Of a DNA stretch of 64,000 bases, positions 10,024-18,715 are shown one piece after another. Every line of letters begins with the position of its first letter. Position 1 is the first letter of the stretch. The notes beneath the pieces are model-generated. The model made no database searches. It was not told the DNA's origin and saw nothing but the letters and a program-made list of their open reading frames with translations. The DNA is from Parapedobacter deserti (GTDB taxonomy: Bacteria; Bacteroidota; Bacteroidia; Sphingobacteriales; Sphingobacteriaceae): assembly GCF_042646065.1 (NCBI RefSeq), contig NZ_JBHRTA010000038.1, positions 124,001 to 188,000 of the forward strand. Direction: 5' to 3'. A program made the translations under genes and the position numbers.

Positions 10024-10713
10024 ATGAAAATGATATTAAGATTCTGTTTGGTCATCATGACTGTTGTTGGGCTGTTGTCCTGCGAAAAGAATGACTATAT
10101 GAATGACGGCGGGCCAAGTGATGCATTTGTCAATATGACGACCTACGACTTTTTGAAGTCGCATCCGAAATTCGATTCATTAGTCCGTGTGATCGACCAG
10201 GCTGGATTGAAAGATGAAATTAATGGTGATATCACCTTTTTCGCATCAACAAATTACAGCGTAGCCAGTTACGTGGCGGTCAAAAGACAAGAGGAGATCA
10301 TCAAAGTTGGCGATGAAAACATTGATTTTGGTATCAAGGATATTCCAGCAACTGAATTACGGGATTCTTTACAGATCTATATGTTCGATGGAAAAATAAA
10401 CCGTGAACAAATGTCTACAGAAGGAGCTTATTATACCAGTAGGTTGGGGGCCGTCCAAGGCGTCCGGTTTATGATCAAGCTGCGACGAGTAAATATTTAT
10501 AGTACGTTCTTGGATTATGTCGATTATGTAAACTTGACGAAGGTGAACGGAACACTTGATTCCGATGAGCCGGATCAGTCTAGCATACCGGAAAACCTAC
10601 GTGATCTGTCATATGATTGCCAGACATCAGGGATTATCACGACGACGGGGATCATACATGTATTGTCGGATAATCACCGGCTATTTTTTAATGCTCAATC
10701 TTTCAGTAATTAA
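10024..10713 (+). CDS. Fasciclin (FAS1) domain lipoprotein
   Basis: A 229-residue lipoprotein with lipobox G-L-L-S-C (Cys20). The body resembles a single FAS1 domain: an opening T-T-Y-D-F-L-K-S-H-P-K-F-D-S-L-V helix, the T-F-F-A-S-T-N-Y-S-V motif (FAS1 H1-like, with Ser where many have Pro), and a closing G-I-I-T-T-T-G-I-I-H-V-L (FAS1 H2-like). FAS1 domains are adhesion or ligand-binding modules. In Bacteroidota they are often found in SusC/SusD operons, probably as surface accessory proteins. It lies 43 nt after SusD1 and 12 nt before the next gene, so it belongs to the operon. The ligand is unknown. Confidence 0.75.
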   Translation: MKMILRFCLVIMTVVGLLSCEKNDYMNDGGPSDAFVNMTTYDFLKSHPKFDSLVRVIDQAGLKDEINGDITFFASTNYSVASYVAVKRQEEIIKVGDENIDFGIKDIPATELRDSLQIYMFDGKINREQMSTEGAYYTSRLGAVQGVRFMIKLRRVNIYSTFLDYVDYVNLTKVNGTLDSDEPDQSSIPENLRDLSYDCQTSGIITTTGIIHVLSDNHRLFFNAQSFSN

Positions 10714-10725
10714 ACGGATAACAAA

Positions 10726-11739
10726 ATGAAATCGAGAATATTGCTTGTTTGTTTTACAGGAACAATAGCTATAAGCAGTTGGAGCTGCTCTAAAATTGAT
10801 AAGGGCTTCTTGAGCCAGGGAATTCGGTATAAGTCAAACATCATTGAATGCAAACGAGGTATGGCATTGACGCTGTCTGATCGGATTGATGCGGACGGAT
10901 CTACACCGCCATATACGTTTACGATGCTTAACCTGCGCAATAAAATTACGGGGGAGTCTGCACCTGCTGAGTTTTTTACCGACTACGAAGTGTTGATGTT
11001 CAAAAGCGGTTCGGTGTTCGACCCAAGCAAAGACACGACAGTGGAGTTGTTGAACAAAAAACGGGAACTCGTCAATACCACGCCCATGGTATTCAACGAA
11101 ACGAGTGGACAGATTGCGTTTAACCGAGCATCCGCTAATCTTACCCTTGGAGAGTATGTATTCGATGTGGAGATGTCAAACTCTTGGGGAAAGCGTCTGT
11201 TCAAGGATTTCGCGCAAATCAATGTAGTTGACCCTTTGATAACGGATATGTTTCAGGTGACGTATCAAGCGGCTACCGGCTCAACTGCTGCAGAAGTATT
11301 TACGACGATCAATGCGCCACAGCTTTCCTGCACGAAAATCTCCAATGAAGGTGCCCGGGTAATTCTCAAAATTGTTGATAAGAACGGTAACCCATGGAAC
11401 CCGCGAGCCGGCGAAGTCATCCGACGGGGCGACCGCCCAACGTTTGAGTCACATGTAAAATTCAATCCGGTTATCGAAACTGATACCGCGTTAATTTGCG
11501 ATTTTGAGGTGGCTCCGTTCCCATTGACTAACTTAGTGGGTGATGACGGAACCGATTGGGCTTTCTTAATTTACTACCGGATTCCCATGCAGTTCGCTCA
11601 GATCGACGGCGTACCAAGTAATAATGTAAATCCAGTATTTGGATTCCGCGTTTTAATGGAAGGAACCTATGTAGTACAGGTTAAATTGCCAGATGTAACA
11701 CGTATTTCTGGAGCTACACAAAGCCCAGGTACTACTTAA
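10726..11739 (+). CDS. DUF5007-like surface lipoprotein of the SusC1 operon
   Basis: A 337-residue predicted lipoprotein (lipobox S-W-S-C, Cys21). No catalytic motif is visible. It looks all-beta, with an N-terminal domain containing S-D-R-I-D-A-D-G-S-T-P-P-Y-T-F that reads like an Ig/PKD-type sandwich. From context and general composition I think it belongs to the DUF5007 family found beside SusC/SusD and fasciclin genes; this assignment is from memory and unverified. It is the last gene of the 5204-11739 operon. It could be an extra surface glycan-binding protein, analogous to SusE/SusF, but nothing in the sequence proves that. Confidence 0.6.
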   Translation: MKSRILLVCFTGTIAISSWSCSKIDKGFLSQGIRYKSNIIECKRGMALTLSDRIDADGSTPPYTFTMLNLRNKITGESAPAEFFTDYEVLMFKSGSVFDPSKDTTVELLNKKRELVNTTPMVFNETSGQIAFNRASANLTLGEYVFDVEMSNSWGKRLFKDFAQINVVDPLITDMFQVTYQAATGSTAAEVFTTINAPQLSCTKISNEGARVILKIVDKNGNPWNPRAGEVIRRGDRPTFESHVKFNPVIETDTALICDFEVAPFPLTNLVGDDGTDWAFLIYYRIPMQFAQIDGVPSNNVNPVFGFRVLMEGTYVVQVKLPDVTRISGATQSPGTT

Positions 11740-11796
11740 GCACAGCGTGTGCTGATCTCACAGCCAGCTCCTGTTTATTGGCTGCACTCGTCGGAT

Positions 11797-11823
11797 AGCC
11801 TCATCGAACAATATTTTGAGGCT
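11797..11823. terminator. Inverted repeat between convergent operon ends
   Basis: Perfect 7-bp arms AGCCTCA (11797-11803) and TGAGGCT (11817-11823) sit between the SusC1 operon and the convergent hybrid kinase. No T-tract follows, so terminator function is only suggested by position. Confidence 0.3.
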
Positions 11824-11899
11824 GATGACCGGAAATCCCACCTCCCCACCTATCCTCTGGGGATTTTGGAGTGCCAAAAGTTGAAGCAGCGGTTGTTTG

Positions 11900-13672
11900 T
11901 TAGCGGGCGTATTGCTTCAAAACGCGATAGAGGGTGTCTGGAAGGAAAGGCTTTTTCACGTGGCCATCCATTCTGCTTTCCTCGATTTTACTGAGGGTTT
12001 CGGCGGATGCCGATGCGGTAAGCGCGATGACCGGTAGGCGGGTTATCGCGGGGTTCGGAGAGCCTCTCATCTGCCTGACAGTTTCAAAGCCATCCATTTC
12101 TGGCATCTGAAGGTCCATGAGTACTACATCCCAAGGCGATCGTTCAAGCAACAGTAACGCCTGCTTTCCGTTTTCGGCCAAGCCGACTTCCACACCCCAG
12201 TTCGCTAGGGTCTGTTGGATAAAGTAGCGATTCATGGCATTGTCCTCCACCAGCAACACCTTTAGGTTGAAGGGCGTGAATTGCTGGGAAATGTCGATCA
12301 GATCGGTTTCCTGAGCGTGTGCTTTGGTGATCGGGAAAGTAATGTCCACGTGAAATCGAGTGCCTTCACCAGGCGAACTTTCCAAGTAAATTTTGCCATG
12401 ATGAAGTTCGATGAGATTCTTTACGATGGCGAGTCCCAATCCGCTTCCGCCGAATTGCCGGTTGGTACCGGCCGATTCCTGACTGAACGGTTGGAAAATA
12501 GCTTCCTGCCGGTCTGGCGAAATGCCGATGCCAGTGTCTTCAACAACTAAACGCACTGTGGCGTCATGCACACGCTTTTTTAGTACATGGCATTCTACCG
12601 TTATTCCCCCATGGACGGTAAATTTTGCCGCGTTGCCGATTAAATTATATAGGATTTGGGTAAACCGGGCTGAATCGCCGACGACATCGATAGCCGACAG
12701 TTCATCCGCTATCCACACATCCAGATACAGGCCTTTTGCGGATACTTCGTCTTTGAAACTGAGACACACTTGCTTCACCAATGCAGGCAGCGAGAAAGGG
12801 ATGGATTCAAGTTCAATTTTATTTTGCTCGATTTTGTTAAAATCTAAGATATCGTTGATCAACAGCATTAAATGCTGCGAGGAAAACTTCAGGTTATCCA
12901 GATGCTGCCGCTGATCCAGTATGTGTGCGTCGCGCTGCAGCAGGCTTGCTGTGCCGACAACGACACCAAGTGGCGTACGCAGTTCATGCGACATGGCCGA
13001 CAGGAAATCGGATTTTGCCTTGGCCAGATTGATGAGCTGGTTATTCAGCTTTTTCTGATGGTGCATGACCCGCGTCAGCGCCCGCTGGTAGTAGTAATGT
13101 GCTGTAATGATGATGCCGAAATCGATAACGATCAAAGCCACAGCCGAGTAGAAGTTCATAAACAGCGGCAGCAGGTGAAGAGCTATCTCGGCATGATGAG
13201 CATGAAGTAAATACACCGGCACAAGCAACGTATAGAGTATGGAATAGATCATCCCCCAACGCCGCCCTAAACCATAGAAGCTCCACATGATTGGCATGAA
13301 GATATTAAGCAGCGTATGGATGTGCAAGCCATTGCCCCCGAAAAATGCGCTTTGCCAAAGCCCCTGCAATTGAAGTACGAGTGCGATATGAATAAGAATT
13401 TCGAGGTATTGCGGCCGTGATAGCAAGAGTTTAAGTACGATGACGGTAACTACCACCCCGATGGAGTATGATACGACCAGATGCGTATTCAACGTGGCAA
13501 AAGGCAGTATAGCAGCGAATTTTAGGAAATTCAGCATAAATACCATGACAAAGATAGTAAGCTGTGCCTTCCTTAGTTCGTCGGGTACGGTTGCTAGCGC
13601 CTTTTTCAGCGATAGATTATGCCAGGGCAATTTGCTGCTTTCCACCATGGTAAGATGTGGCAAAGATAACAT
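11900..13672 (-). CDS. Hybrid sensor histidine kinase / response regulator
   Basis: A 590-residue membrane hybrid kinase. Residues about 35-195 contain five or six hydrophobic helices and no periplasmic sensor domain, so it probably senses through the membrane helices. HisKA carries phospho-acceptor His229 in S-A-M-S-H-E-L-R-T-P. HATPase_c has the N box around Asn347, G1 D-T-G-I-G-I and G2 G-G-S-G-L-G-L. The receiver domain (about 471-588) has the acidic pair E476/D477, phospho-acceptor Asp520 in M-D-L-Q-M-P and Lys574. There is no output domain, so the phosphate must pass to an unlinked HPt or regulator. The first Met is ambiguous: MVESSK at residue 9 is an alternative. It lies alone between two SusC/SusD operons, and a regulatory link to them is unproven. 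Confidence 0.92.
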   Translation of the reverse strand: MLSLPHLTMVESSKLPWHNLSLKKALATVPDELRKAQLTIFVMVFMLNFLKFAAILPFATLNTHLVVSYSIGVVVTVIVLKLLLSRPQYLEILIHIALVLQLQGLWQSAFFGGNGLHIHTLLNIFMPIMWSFYGLGRRWGMIYSILYTLLVPVYLLHAHHAEIALHLLPLFMNFYSAVALIVIDFGIIITAHYYYQRALTRVMHHQKKLNNQLINLAKAKSDFLSAMSHELRTPLGVVVGTASLLQRDAHILDQRQHLDNLKFSSQHLMLLINDILDFNKIEQNKIELESIPFSLPALVKQVCLSFKDEVSAKGLYLDVWIADELSAIDVVGDSARFTQILYNLIGNAAKFTVHGGITVECHVLKKRVHDATVRLVVEDTGIGISPDRQEAIFQPFSQESAGTNRQFGGSGLGLAIVKNLIELHHGKIYLESSPGEGTRFHVDITFPITKAHAQETDLIDISQQFTPFNLKVLLVEDNAMNRYFIQQTLANWGVEVGLAENGKQALLLLERSPWDVVLMDLQMPEMDGFETVRQMRGSPNPAITRLPVIALTASASAETLSKIEESRMDGHVKKPFLPDTLYRVLKQYAR

Positions 13673-13766
13673 AAAAACGGTGCTTAGCTGCTAAAATCAG
13701 AAGGGTCGGGCTGTCAGGTATCAAATGGGCCATGTTAATTTACGGCGCACTTCCGCTAATATCCGG

Positions 13767-13798
13767 TTAGGCAATCGACCGACCCTTGCATAACTTTG
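13767..13798 (+). promoter_or_regulatory. Predicted promoter of the second SusC/SusD operon
   Basis: TTAG (13767-13770), a 20-nt spacer and a perfect TAnnTTTG box TAACTTTG (13791-13798). Spacing and elements match the SusC1 promoter at 4947-4978. The predicted leader is about 165 nt. It contains GCCGGTTT twice (around 13853 and 13880), of unknown meaning. Confidence 0.5.
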
Positions 13799-13970
13799 TA
13801 TTATTAGATGTCGGTAGGACATTTTAAAACCAACTTATAGGCTGATTAATTGAGCCGGTTTAACGAGTAAAGGGAAGTCGCCGGTTTCGGATACCTGCTG
13901 TACTTTCAAGTGTTATAACTACATTAAATTATGGTGTTGCTAGCCGTATAAATTTAAATGACCAATTTTT

Positions 13971-16931
13971 ATGAAAAAGTTATCCATTTATTTCATTATG
14001 TTTTGTGCGTTGGTTGGGCAAAATGCGTTGGCGCAACAACCCACGACGTTGCGGGGTAAAGTCTTGGATGAAACGGGCCTTCCCGTCGCGGGGGCTTCCA
14101 TCAGCATCACCAATACCCAGGCGGCTACTTCCTCCAACGAAGCGGGCGATTTCACCATCCAATACACTTCACCTGCTACGTTGCGGTTGTCGGCGTTGGG
14201 GTATGTCAGCCAAACCATTAGTCTCACGGATCAAACGACGCTTTCGATCCGCTTGGTACCCACCGAGGAGACACTGGAAGAAGTCGTTGTAGTAGGCTAC
14301 GGTACCCAGCGTAGGGGTGAGGTGACCAGTGCGATCGCAAGCGTAAGATCCGAGGACTTTGTAAAAGGTACGGTGCGCGACGCTGCCCAGCTGGTGCAGG
14401 GGAAAGTAGCTGGGCTACGGATTACGACACCCAATGGCGATCCCAACGCAACCACCCAGATCAACCTGCGTGGCCTCAACTCGATCAACGGATCGCAGAA
14501 TCCGCTGGTGCTGATCGACGGAGTGCCTGGCAACATTGCAACCGTCGCGCCAGAAGATATTGAGTCCATTGACGTGTTGAAGGACGGCTCTGCAGCTGCT
14601 ATTTATGGAACGCGTGCTACAGGAGGCGTCGTGTTGATCACGACGCGCAAAAACAGGAGCGCGGAGCCACGCTCGTCGATCGAATATAATAACTACGCCA
14701 ACGTGCAGACCATCTTCCGGAAACCGGAGATGATGGATGCTAATGACTACCGGCGGTTGATCGCTGAAGGCTACGCCTACGGCGACTCCAGCAACAATAC
14801 CAACTGGATCGATGAGGTCTTGCAAAATCCGATCAGTCATAACCATAACCTTACGTTTTTCGGCGGTAGCTCGCAGACAAACTTTACCGGTTCGTTGAAC
14901 TACCGTGGATGGGAAGGGATAATGCTGAAAACCGGGCAAGAGCGGATCACCGTGAGAGCGGACCTTAACCATGAGATGTATGATGGTAAACTGCGCACAA
15001 ACATCCAGGTCATCAACCAAACGTTATCCGCAAAACAGGGTGGTGCCGGTGGCTGGGCCTGGAGGCAGGCCATGATCCGCAATCCGACGGAAGGGATCAA
15101 GAATGCAGACGGTACTTGGAAAGAAGGGACCGCTTATATGTATGACAATCCGCTGGGCATCATCCACGAAACGGTCAACGACCAGATGTTCCGGGAAACC
15201 CGCTTCAGCGGATCGCTTGACTACCGGCCCATTGGTGACCTCAGTTTGAAAATGTTGGTATCGCGCGTCATCAACAACAACTTGACCGGTAGCTCGACTA
15301 CGTTCCAGCATGTCAACACAACTAAAAACAGCTTGAATGGCACGGCCAATCGATCTACTACGGCAAACACCGAAGACCTGTTGGAGTTGACGGCAAATTA
15401 TAACAAGGTATTTGGCGACCACCGCTTGAACCTGTTGGGCGGTTATAGCTACCAGCATAATGTCGGAGAGTTTTTTAATGTCTACAACTTTGACTTCCCG
15501 AATGACGATTATTCGTACAACGAATTGGAGGCCGGTGCGGCGCTGCGCCGTGGCCAGGCAACCATGACCAGCAACAAGGATATGTGGAAGCTGATCGGTT
15601 TCTTCGGCCGGGTCAACTATTCGTGGAAGGAGCGGTACATTGTTACGGCGAGCGTGAGGCGGGAAGGCTCAACAAGGTTTGGCGAAAACAACCGCTGGGG
15701 CACGTTCCCGGCATTATCAGCCGCATGGAATGTGGGTAATGAAGACTTTATGCAATCCGCCGGGTTTATATCCGACCTCAAGCTCCGAGCTGGCTTCGGC
15801 GTTACGGGCACCATCGCTTCGTCACCTTACATGTCGCAGACGAGCTATAACTTCGACTGGCAGCAGGGTGCATTCATCAACGGCGAATGGGTACAGGGGT
15901 TTGTGCCCGCACGAAATTTCAATCCTGATCTGCGCTGGGAGAAAAAGGAGGAATGGAATGTCGGACTGGAATTCGGGCTATTCAACAATCGCCTGTCCGG
16001 TGCGCTGGACTGGTACACGCGTAATGTCAAGGACCTACTCTACAACTTTGCAGTTCCAACACCCCCGTTCCTGTATGGCAGCATGATGCTGAATGCGGGC
16101 GAAATGCAGAATTCCGGATTCGAAGCCTTGGTGAATGTACGCGCAGTGGATAATGAAAATTTCAAATGGACTACAAACGTAGCCTTTTCAACCAACCGGA
16201 ATAAGCTCGTTAACCTCTCCAACGACCAATTCAATGTGACTACGGAGTTCTTCGACTGGGGGCATACCGGAGAGCCTATACAGGTATCTACCCACCGAGT
16301 AAGAGTGGGCGGGCCGATCGGTCAGTTCTTCGTGTTGAAAAGCGTTGGTTTGGACGATAACGGAAAGTGGCTGGTGGAAAGCAGGGACGGCGAAACGATC
16401 CCGATAGCCAATGCCACGCCGGAAGACCGCCAATATTATGGGAACGGGATTCCTAAATACAACCTTGGATGGAACAATACGCTGAACATTCAGCGCTTTG
16501 ACATCGCGGTGAATTTCCGTGGCGCATTCGGTCACCAGTTGCTGAATATGCAGCGTTTATACTACGAAAATCCGGTAAATAAGGCGTACAACGTGCTGAA
16601 AACGGCTTATGACCCCGTATATGGCAAGCAACTGAACAACGATTTGGTGTACGTTTCGCATTACATTGAAGACGCTGACTACCTGAAAATTGATAACGTC
16701 ACATTGGGCTACACATTCCGGCCGAATGCGATCAAGGGAATCAGCAACCTGCGCGTTTACGCTTCAGGGCTCAATCTGTATACCTTCACGGGGTATAAAG
16801 GAATAGATCCGGAAGCGGTGAATATGGGTGTCATCGGTAACGAGAACTTCACTTTTTCACCCGGAATAGACCATCGGGACAAATACCCTAGTACACGGAC
16901 GTTTACCCTGGGATTAGGGGTTACCTTTTAA
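13971..16931 (+). CDS. SusC/RagA family TonB-linked outer-membrane receptor (SusC2)
   Basis: A 986-residue SusC homologue. Signal peptide 1-21 ends Q-N-A-L-A-Q. A carboxypeptidase-regulatory-like domain spans about 26-105, then the conserved E-E-V-V-V-V-G-Y-G-T-Q TonB-box region, the plug, the SusC signature V-L-K-D-G-S-A-A-A-I-Y-G-T-R, and a barrel ending L-G-L-G-V-T-F. No STN domain is present. The SusD2 partner starts 28 nt downstream. This pair has no degradative enzyme in its operon, so the substrate is unknown. It shares promoter layout with SusC1 but little sequence identity beyond family motifs. Confidence 0.95.
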   Translation: MKKLSIYFIMFCALVGQNALAQQPTTLRGKVLDETGLPVAGASISITNTQAATSSNEAGDFTIQYTSPATLRLSALGYVSQTISLTDQTTLSIRLVPTEETLEEVVVVGYGTQRRGEVTSAIASVRSEDFVKGTVRDAAQLVQGKVAGLRITTPNGDPNATTQINLRGLNSINGSQNPLVLIDGVPGNIATVAPEDIESIDVLKDGSAAAIYGTRATGGVVLITTRKNRSAEPRSSIEYNNYANVQTIFRKPEMMDANDYRRLIAEGYAYGDSSNNTNWIDEVLQNPISHNHNLTFFGGSSQTNFTGSLNYRGWEGIMLKTGQERITVRADLNHEMYDGKLRTNIQVINQTLSAKQGGAGGWAWRQAMIRNPTEGIKNADGTWKEGTAYMYDNPLGIIHETVNDQMFRETRFSGSLDYRPIGDLSLKMLVSRVINNNLTGSSTTFQHVNTTKNSLNGTANRSTTANTEDLLELTANYNKVFGDHRLNLLGGYSYQHNVGEFFNVYNFDFPNDDYSYNELEAGAALRRGQATMTSNKDMWKLIGFFGRVNYSWKERYIVTASVRREGSTRFGENNRWGTFPALSAAWNVGNEDFMQSAGFISDLKLRAGFGVTGTIASSPYMSQTSYNFDWQQGAFINGEWVQGFVPARNFNPDLRWEKKEEWNVGLEFGLFNNRLSGALDWYTRNVKDLLYNFAVPTPPFLYGSMMLNAGEMQNSGFEALVNVRAVDNENFKWTTNVAFSTNRNKLVNLSNDQFNVTTEFFDWGHTGEPIQVSTHRVRVGGPIGQFFVLKSVGLDDNGKWLVESRDGETIPIANATPEDRQYYGNGIPKYNLGWNNTLNIQRFDIAVNFRGAFGHQLLNMQRLYYENPVNKAYNVLKTAYDPVYGKQLNNDLVYVSHYIEDADYLKIDNVTLGYTFRPNAIKGISNLRVYASGLNLYTFTGYKGIDPEAVNMGVIGNENFTFSPGIDHRDKYPSTRTFTLGLGVTF

Positions 16932-16959
16932 CGATTATTGAACTAAGAACGATATACTC

Positions 16960-18564
16960 ATGAACACGAAAATAATGAAGACCGGAGTACTCATAGCCTT
17001 GCTGCTTGCTGGGGGGCTCAATTCGTGTACCAACTTGGACGAGAAGGTTTATTCCGAAGTGCTTGAACGGAATTTTCAGCCGACGGAACGTGACTTACCT
17101 TATATTTTGGCGCCTGTTTATGCTCCGTTCCGGACGTTGATGTTCGGCTGGCAGGGGTATTTTGATCTGCAGGAAGAATCTGCCGATGTTATTATTACCC
17201 CGGTAAGGCCTAATGGATGGGATGACGGTGGTACATACCGCCGGATGCACCAGCACAATTGGACATCCGAACAGTGGCAACCGACGAATACCTGGAACCA
17301 GGCGTATTCGGCCATAAGCCGGGCAAACCGGGTGATCATGCAGATCGAAGACGGAGCATTGCCCCTGCCAGAGGAAGTCGGAAGGAATGCGATCGCTGAA
17401 CTGCGGGCAGCACGGGCGCTGGCGTATTACCTCTTATTGGATAACCACGGTAATGTGCCGATAGTGACCGACTACCGCGATGACTCGTTGCCGGAACAAC
17501 GTACTCGGCAGGAAGTTTACGATTTTGTCATCAAGGAGCTGACCGAGGCATTGCCACTATTGTCGGAGGAAGTGGCTCCAATGTATGGACGTATGAACCG
17601 TTGGGCAGCCAAAGCATTGCTCGCCAAAATCTACCTGAATGCAGGGGTGTATACCGGCACGCCGCAGTGGCATAAAGTCATCGAAGAGACCGATGACATT
17701 ATCGCCAGCGAAGCATATTCCCTTGATTTAAACTATTCCGATGTTTTCACATACACCAACGAGAATTCGGGCGAGATCATCTTTGCGGTACCCTACGACG
17801 AGGTTTACGGTACAGGAAGCCAGATCCATATGAAGACCCTCGACCCGTTGAGCCGGTTGGTATATGCAATGGCCGCAGGACCTTGGGGAGGCAACTGCGC
17901 TGTGCCTCAGTTTATAGATACCTACGATCCTGACGACAGCCGCCTATACGATACCTGGATACAAGGTCCGCAGTATCATGCCAATACCGGCGCGGAGGTG
18001 ATCAATTATGTCAAGCACGTGCCAGGTATCGGAGGAGATGGCACCGTCGCGCCGAGCAACGCGGGGTTCCGCATCGGGAAATATGAAATCAAAAAGGGAG
18101 CAACGGGCAATTTGGACAACGACTATCCGATGTTCCGTTTTGCTGATATTCTCATGATGAAAGCCGAGGCGCTGCTGCGTACGGGCAACGCTGATGCAGC
18201 TGCAGGTCTTGTCACGCAGGTGAGGCAGCGCGCATTCAAAGATAATCCGGAGAAAGCTACCGTTACGGGTGCGCAGCTTGAACAGGGGAGCGGCTACAAC
18301 TACGGCTGGCAGGATAAAGATGGGTCGGTAGATGCGGTCAACGGTGGTGCAGATATTCAACACGGGAGATTCCTGGACGAATTGGGTTGGGAATTTGCCG
18401 CGGAAGCCCATCGCCGACAGGACCTGATCCGTTTTGGGGTATTTCAGACCAAGACATGGTTCAACCACCGTCCACATGCACAGGCGCAGACACGTACGCT
18501 TTTTCCGATTCCTTTTGCTGAGCTGACGAAAAACCCCAACCTCACGCAAAATACTGGGTATTGA
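16960..18564 (+). CDS. SusD/RagB family nutrient-binding lipoprotein (SusD2)
   Basis: A 534-residue SusD homologue and partner of SusC2. The lipobox is L-N-S-C (Cys23 from the first Met; MKTGV at residue 6 is an alternative start). It shows the family helix A-E-L-R-A-A-R-A-L-A-Y-Y-L-L (about 147-160), an F-A-D-I-L-M-M-K-A-E-A-L-L-R motif, E-F-A-A-E-A-H-R-R-Q-D-L-I-R-F, and the diagnostic SusD ending N-P-N-L-T-Q-N-T-G-Y. It is the last gene of the operon and is followed by a hairpin at 18596-18614. Confidence 0.95.
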   Translation: MNTKIMKTGVLIALLLAGGLNSCTNLDEKVYSEVLERNFQPTERDLPYILAPVYAPFRTLMFGWQGYFDLQEESADVIITPVRPNGWDDGGTYRRMHQHNWTSEQWQPTNTWNQAYSAISRANRVIMQIEDGALPLPEEVGRNAIAELRAARALAYYLLLDNHGNVPIVTDYRDDSLPEQRTRQEVYDFVIKELTEALPLLSEEVAPMYGRMNRWAAKALLAKIYLNAGVYTGTPQWHKVIEETDDIIASEAYSLDLNYSDVFTYTNENSGEIIFAVPYDEVYGTGSQIHMKTLDPLSRLVYAMAAGPWGGNCAVPQFIDTYDPDDSRLYDTWIQGPQYHANTGAEVINYVKHVPGIGGDGTVAPSNAGFRIGKYEIKKGATGNLDNDYPMFRFADILMMKAEALLRTGNADAAAGLVTQVRQRAFKDNPEKATVTGAQLEQGSGYNYGWQDKDGSVDAVNGGADIQHGRFLDELGWEFAAEAHRRQDLIRFGVFQTKTWFNHRPHAQAQTRTLFPIPFAELTKNPNLTQNTGY

Positions 18565-18595
18565 TTTGGTTTATTGGTTGTTTTGTGTAAATGGT

Positions 18596-18614
18596 CATAC
18601 GGCTTTGCCGTATG
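18596..18614 (+). terminator. Hairpin after SusD2
   Basis: A perfect 8-bp stem, CATACGGC / GCCGTATG with a TTT loop, lies 32 nt after the SusD2 stop. Only a weak T-rich stretch follows, so this is a possible inefficient terminator. Confidence 0.45.
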
Positions 18615-18715
18615 GCTATTTGCGTTCAAGACCTGACCAGCGTTTTTCCAAATGGCACTGGTTATTTTCCGGAATTGTAGTATTTTCGGCCGCTACAACA
18701 AAAAGCTGAGGAACG

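Noticed and set aside
11739..11753. AGCACA-GCG-TGTGCT hairpin at the DUF5007-like stop
   Set aside because: The stem is only 6 bp with a 3-nt loop and no T-tract, too weak to call a terminator.
14415..15020. A 201-codon minus-strand ORF antisense to SusC2
   Set aside because: It overlaps the strongly conserved SusC plug; there is no independent evidence of coding.
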